This document shows, in pieces, positions 41,883-44,896 of a stretch of 44,896 nucleotides of DNA. Below the pieces are notes generated by a model. The model did not search any database. It was given only the letters and a program-made list of their open reading frames with translations, and had not been told where the DNA came from. A program made the position numbers and the translations under genes. Origin of the DNA: CAZUDO01 sp964618895 (GTDB lineage Bacteria > Desulfobacterota > Binatia > DP-6); NCBI GenBank assembly GCA_964618895.1, contig CAZUDO010000125.1, positions 1 to 44,896 of the forward strand. The letters run 5' to 3'. Each line of letters opens with the position of its first letter. Position 1 is the first letter of the stretch.

Positions 41883-43040
41883 TCACAGCGGGAGGCGCTG
41901 CCCCGGACGCACGCCCGCCAGGAATTCCGCGGCGGGTACGCACGCCACCCCATCGACGAGGAGGCGTTCGGCACCTCGGTACACCAGCCCGAGTCGGGCC
42001 GTCGGATAGTCGCTGCCGAACGCCCGCAGGCCACGCAGGTCGGCGGTCTGCACCCTGCGCGTGTTCTTGACCTCGATGGCCCAGAAGCCACCCCGCCCGT
42101 AGACGACGAAGTCGACTTCGTTCCCAGACTTCGTTCGCCAGTAGTGCAGCGTGCAGTCGTTGCGCGAGTAGTCGATCCAGGCGCGAAGGTGCTGCGCCAC
42201 CAGGCCTTCGAGGGCGATGCCTCCGATCTCCTCGGGTCGATCGAGCGGCCCGGCGGGCCGCGCCGAGCGGTACACCCCGGTGTCGAACCAGAAGAACTTC
42301 GGGTGCGCCTGCAGGTGCCGCTTCGCCCGCCGGGTAAAGATCGGCACCTGAAAGGCGAGCAGAAGATCCTCGAGTACCGTGAGGTACCCTTCGCTCGTCT
42401 TTCGACTTACGTCGCATTCCCGCGCGACGTTTGCGAGATTGAGCGGACTCGCCTGCGAGAAGCTGACCGCCTCGACGAACCGCGCGAACCCTCCGAGGTC
42501 GCGCACGAGTCCCTCGGCTTGCACCTCCTCGCGCACGTAGAGCGACAGGTAGCCCTGCACCGTACGATCTGGTTCGTCGGCATCCCACACGAGCGGCACG
42601 AGGCCGCAGCTGAGGGCCCGCTCGAGGTCGAACGTCGTCCCGAGCTCCGCCGCCATGAACGGGTGAAGCACCGTGCGGATCGCGCGTCCGGCCAGCAGGT
42701 TCACGCCAGCCCGCTTCAGCTTGCGTGCGCTCGATCCCGTGAGCACGAACCGGCGGGCGCCCTTGCGAGCCTCGATCTGCTCGTGCACGACGTCGAGCAA
42801 GGCCGGTGCGCGCTGGACTTCGTCGATGACCACGACCTGACATTCGGGGTGTGCGGCGAGCAGCTCGCGCAGGCGTTCGGGGCGAGCGACGTAGGTTCGC
42901 AATACCTCCGGGGCGAGGAGATCGATGCGAAGCGCGTCCGGGTAGGTGCGCTGGAGCCAGGTCGACTTGCCGGTCCCCCGGGGTCCGAAGAGGAAGAAGT
43001 GCCCCTTCGGGGGCTGGAAGAATCTCCCTATCGTCGCCAT
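41883..43040 (-). CDS. AAA_14/DUF4143 family ATPase
   Basis: The protein has 385 residues from ATG 43040; ATG 43098 would add 19. Walker A is GPRGTGKS (19-26), Walker B is QVVVIDEVQRAP, and the sensor segment is FVLTGSSARKLKRAG. The C-terminal DUF4143 part carries a nuclease-like pattern, HYWRTKSGNEVDFVV and WAIEVKNTR, resembling PD-(D/E)xK folds. Members of this family are abundant and mobile in bacteria, and their role is unclear; some are thought to act in a toxin-like or DNA-processing way. It stands between the ubiB-like gene and its duplicated tail, so it may have come in with the rearrangement. Confidence 0.9.
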   Translation of the reverse strand: MATIGRFFQPPKGHFFLFGPRGTGKSTWLQRTYPDALRIDLLAPEVLRTYVARPERLRELLAAHPECQVVVIDEVQRAPALLDVVHEQIEARKGARRFVLTGSSARKLKRAGVNLLAGRAIRTVLHPFMAAELGTTFDLERALSCGLVPLVWDADEPDRTVQGYLSLYVREEVQAEGLVRDLGGFARFVEAVSFSQASPLNLANVARECDVSRKTSEGYLTVLEDLLLAFQVPIFTRRAKRHLQAHPKFFWFDTGVYRSARPAGPLDRPEEIGGIALEGLVAQHLRAWIDYSRNDCTLHYWRTKSGNEVDFVVYGRGGFWAIEVKNTRRVQTADLRGLRAFGSDYPTARLGLVYRGAERLLVDGVACVPAAEFLAGVRPGQRLPL

Positions 43041-43148
43041 TTCCGCTTCTGTTATGGCGGAGTAATGTCCGGATCGCAAACCTGCGGGCAGGTGCATTGC
43101 CGCGGCGACGCCGACCCCTGTAGAACCCTGAGCGAAAGGAAACGTCTG

Positions 43149-43955
43149 ATGTCTACCGCACCCTCGGCCTTCACGGGCGCGATTCCGGATCACTACGGGC
43201 GTCACCTCGTGCCGGTGATCTTCGAGCCCTACGCCCAAGATCTCGTCGGCCGGATTCCTGCGAACGACGGAGCCACCGTGCTCGAAGTGGCGTGCGGCAC
43301 CGGCGTGGTGACGCGCCGCCTGCTCGACCGGCTGCCGGTCTCGGCCCGCATCGTCGCCACCGATCTCAACGAGGGGATGATCGCCATCGCGCGCTCGCGC
43401 ACGCCAAAAGACGCGCGGCTCGATTGGCGCACGGCCGACGGCACCGCGCTGCCCTTCGGCCCCGGCGAATTCGACGCGGTGGTCTGCCAGTTCGGCGTGA
43501 TGTTCTTTCCCGACAAGCTGGCGGGGTTTCGCGAGGCGCGGCGGGTGTTCAAGCCCGGCGGCCGTTTCGTGTTCAACGTCTGGGACGATTTCGAACACAA
43601 CGCGTTCGGGCGCCTTGCTCACACCACCATCGCCGGGTTCTTCGAGAGCGATCCCCCACAGTTCTACTTCACGCCCTTCGGCTACCACGACGCGGCGGAG
43701 ATCGAGCGGGCGCTGCGCGAGGCGGGCTTTCAGCGCGTGCGCGTCGAGCAGGTGGCGAAGGAAGTGAGCGCGGCTTCGGCGCGCGACTTCGCCATCGGAC
43801 TCGTGCGCGGCAACCCGGTGGCACTGACCATCGCCGAGCGCGGCGTGGACGCTGAGCGCGTGGTGGACGCGTTGGCGGCGGCACTCGCCCGCGAATGCGG
43901 CGACGCCCCTATGCGCTGCCCGACGCGGGCGCTGGTGGTCACCGCCGAGGGGTAA
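43149..43955 (+). CDS. Class I SAM-dependent methyltransferase
   Basis: The protein has 268 residues from ATG 43149, with AAAGGA upstream. Motif I is VLEVACGTGVVTRRL, followed by VATDLNEGMIAIAR, the motif IV region FDAVVCQFGVMFFPD and RVFKPGGRFVFNVWD. It belongs to the same broad Methyltransf_11/25 group as the protein at 9433, and the QFGVMFFPDK segment suggests the phosphatidylethanolamine or arsenite-type small-molecule branch. The substrate is not known. It lies between the ATPase gene and the duplicated ubiB tail. Confidence 0.9.
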   Translation: MSTAPSAFTGAIPDHYGRHLVPVIFEPYAQDLVGRIPANDGATVLEVACGTGVVTRRLLDRLPVSARIVATDLNEGMIAIARSRTPKDARLDWRTADGTALPFGPGEFDAVVCQFGVMFFPDKLAGFREARRVFKPGGRFVFNVWDDFEHNAFGRLAHTTIAGFFESDPPQFYFTPFGYHDAAEIERALREAGFQRVRVEQVAKEVSAASARDFAIGLVRGNPVALTIAERGVDAERVVDALAAALARECGDAPMRCPTRALVVTAEG

Positions 43956-44076
43956 CCGGCGGTCGGGGCCGCGCGGCAACGGGCGGCTGCCTGCGGAGGC
44001 TATGTAGATGTAGAGCCCGAGCGCCGCAATTTCTACGGCGGCGGCGGAATTCGCGATTCTCGTCTGGCGAAGGACG

Positions 44077-44364
44077 GTGACCATGCTGTACGTGAAGAAC
44101 ATGATCTTCTTCGCCGGCGCCATCACCCGGCTGGCCCCGGATCTGGACATCTTCGCCGAGTTTGCGCGCATCTACGCCTACGTCGCCGAGCACCACGCGG
44201 AGCAGATCAGCCGCGACATCGGCTTCGACCCGCGCCTCATGCCGCTCGACCTGGAGGGCGTGAAGCGCTCGTTCGGGCTCGAGAGCGAGGTGGGATCGTT
44301 GACGCAGCGGGAGATCCTGGAGCGGCGCGAGCTGATTCAACGCCGGCTCGAGGGGCGGGGATAA
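44077..44364 (+). pseudogene. Duplicated C-terminal fragment of the UbiB-like kinase
   Basis: Ninety-five codons from ATG 44077 read MTMLYVKNMIFFAGAITRLA and continue to RRELIQRRLEGRG. They match the last 94 residues of the 40270 gene with only a few changes (for example D to A, F to V, GD to SE, L to I). All kinase motifs are absent, so the product, if made, has no catalytic role. The frame is intact, so the copy may be recent. Confidence 0.9.
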
Positions 44365-44378
44365 CCGGGCGTCTCGGC
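44083..44378 (+). repeat. Direct repeat, second copy (ubiB-like 3' end)
   Basis: Gapless 296-base copy of 41566-41861, displaced by 2517 bp. The two copies bracket the ATPase and methyltransferase genes. Confidence 0.9.
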
Positions 44379-44896
44379 TCCCACCGTCGTGCTGCTGCTC
44401 GAATGAGGCCAGGGGCAGCAAGTTCTGCTGAGAAGTTCGATGACGGGGTCGACGCATCTGGCTCCAGGAGTACATTTTCCATCTCCGGGGGACCCAGTGC
44501 CAAGAGCCCTACCACAAACCGCTCAACTCCGCGCTGGGGGGCGCTAGCTAGCTAGGCACGTAACGAGCTGCCCACCGCATCCGGGCGCGCCGCGGCGATG
44601 GCGGCGCCACCCGCTTCCGGAGTGGCTGGCATCGCCGGCGCTGCACCCGTGCCGCGCCAGCCGGGCACCACGCCGGCGCGCCCCGGACCGCTCGGTGTGC
44701 CGACGCTCTACGACCGCACGAGCGACGAGATCACTCTCGATGAAGTCGAGCGGGTCCCCTCTCTGCCAATGTGAATGAGACAGCGACCCCGGTGGAAATT
44801 ACTGTGCAGGGCGAGAGAGTTGAATCTCATGTGGTGGTCTCTTGGTGTTCGTTCATGTTGGTGTAGTGGTGGTCGTGCCGCCGGTGCCAGTGCCGG
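44379..44896. other. Right-edge region with mobile-element traces
   Basis: About 520 bases with no complete gene. The composition changes: GC-rich up to about 44700, then much more AT- and GT-rich toward the end. It contains the integrase tail below and a GCTAGCTAGCTAG tandem at 44542-44554. The final 130 bases may be the beginning of an insertion element that continues past the edge. Confidence 0.35.
44703..44774 (+). pseudogene. Tyrosine recombinase C-terminal tail
   Basis: The 23 codons TLYDRTSDEITLDEVERVPS with a short end match the extreme C-terminus of phage/Xer-like integrases, where the Tyr of LYDRT is the catalytic nucleophile. Nothing upstream in this frame resembles the rest of the enzyme, so it is a remnant or a cut end. 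Confidence 0.45.

Noticed and set aside
39943..42843. Very long minus-strand frame across the UbiB-like gene
   Set aside because: Antisense to KxGQ, HGDLHGGN and DYG motifs on the plus strand, and with no motif of its own.
1..44896. tRNA, rRNA, riboswitch or CRISPR elements
   Set aside because: No cloverleaf, T-loop/CCA pattern, rRNA segment or direct-repeat/spacer array was recognised by eye on either strand; a covariance-model scan was not possible here.

Overview
The window is GC-rich, densely coded bacterial DNA. The likely source is an uncultured soil or groundwater lineage of the deltaproteobacterial/Binatota type. This is an inference from gene content: long secreted proteins with Cys-rich CxDGNxCT-type modules, LLM-class oxidoreductase, P450, CaiB-type CoA-transferase, acyl-CoA dehydrogenase, amidohydrolase and SDR genes, and many decayed toxin-antitoxin pairs. 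No rRNA, tRNA or CRISPR array was seen, so the taxonomy is not proven.

Layout. 1-3.2 kb: the 3' part of gltB followed by gltD (glutamate synthase). 3.3-8.0 kb: two secreted or surface-type proteins, one with delta-60 repeats and one Cys-rich with an internal 918-bp duplication. 8.3-11.0 kb: asd, a methyltransferase, a small Cys-rich protein and a YajD-like HNH protein. 11.0-13.8 kb (minus): a secreted purple-acid-phosphatase-like metallophosphoesterase with a DNRLRE-like domain and Cys-rich repeats. 14.3-15.4 kb: a REP-associated tyrosine transposase (RAYT) from a strong promoter, overlapping a vapB-like gene and a broken vapC. 15.4-21.2 kb: CaiB, ZIP transporter, MFS transporter, a MazEF-type pair, acyl-CoA dehydrogenase and a nucleotidyltransferase. 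21.3-22.6 kb: a gene graveyard with an IS91-like tail, a dispersed repeat and a deleted VapBC. 22.7-26.0 kb: a large zinc-ribbon/adenylate cyclase/ATPase/TPR protein. 26.1-30.0 kb: second copy of the repeat, which ends an LLM gene fragment, then tetR, a secreted protein, an ilvA pseudogene and a Phd/ParE pair with a palindromic operator. 30.0-38.4 kb: a divergent pair of operons. 38.4-44.9 kb: two alpha/beta hydrolases, a UbiB-family kinase, an AAA_14/DUF4143 ATPase, a methyltransferase, a 296-bp duplicated 3' end of the ubiB-like gene, and a tyrosine-recombinase tail close to the window end.

The most interesting region is 30.0-38.4 kb. Two operons diverge from one intergenic region that is itself an inverted duplication: each side carries the same candidate promoter (TTCACA, 17 bp, GTTACA), and between them lies a perfect 29-bp inverted repeat. 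Leftward are an ECF sigma factor, an O6-alkylguanine-DNA alkyltransferase (MGMT) with a short extra N-terminal domain, an LLM-class oxidoreductase and a P450. Rightward are a small class III nucleotidyl cyclase, a second MGMT, an amidohydrolase, an SDR and a membrane glycosyltransferase, nearly all overlapping by 4 bases. I infer a regulon in which the sigma factor reads both mirrored promoters and couples alkylation repair, cyclic-nucleotide signalling and oxidative catabolism. The promoter assignment and the regulation are hypotheses.
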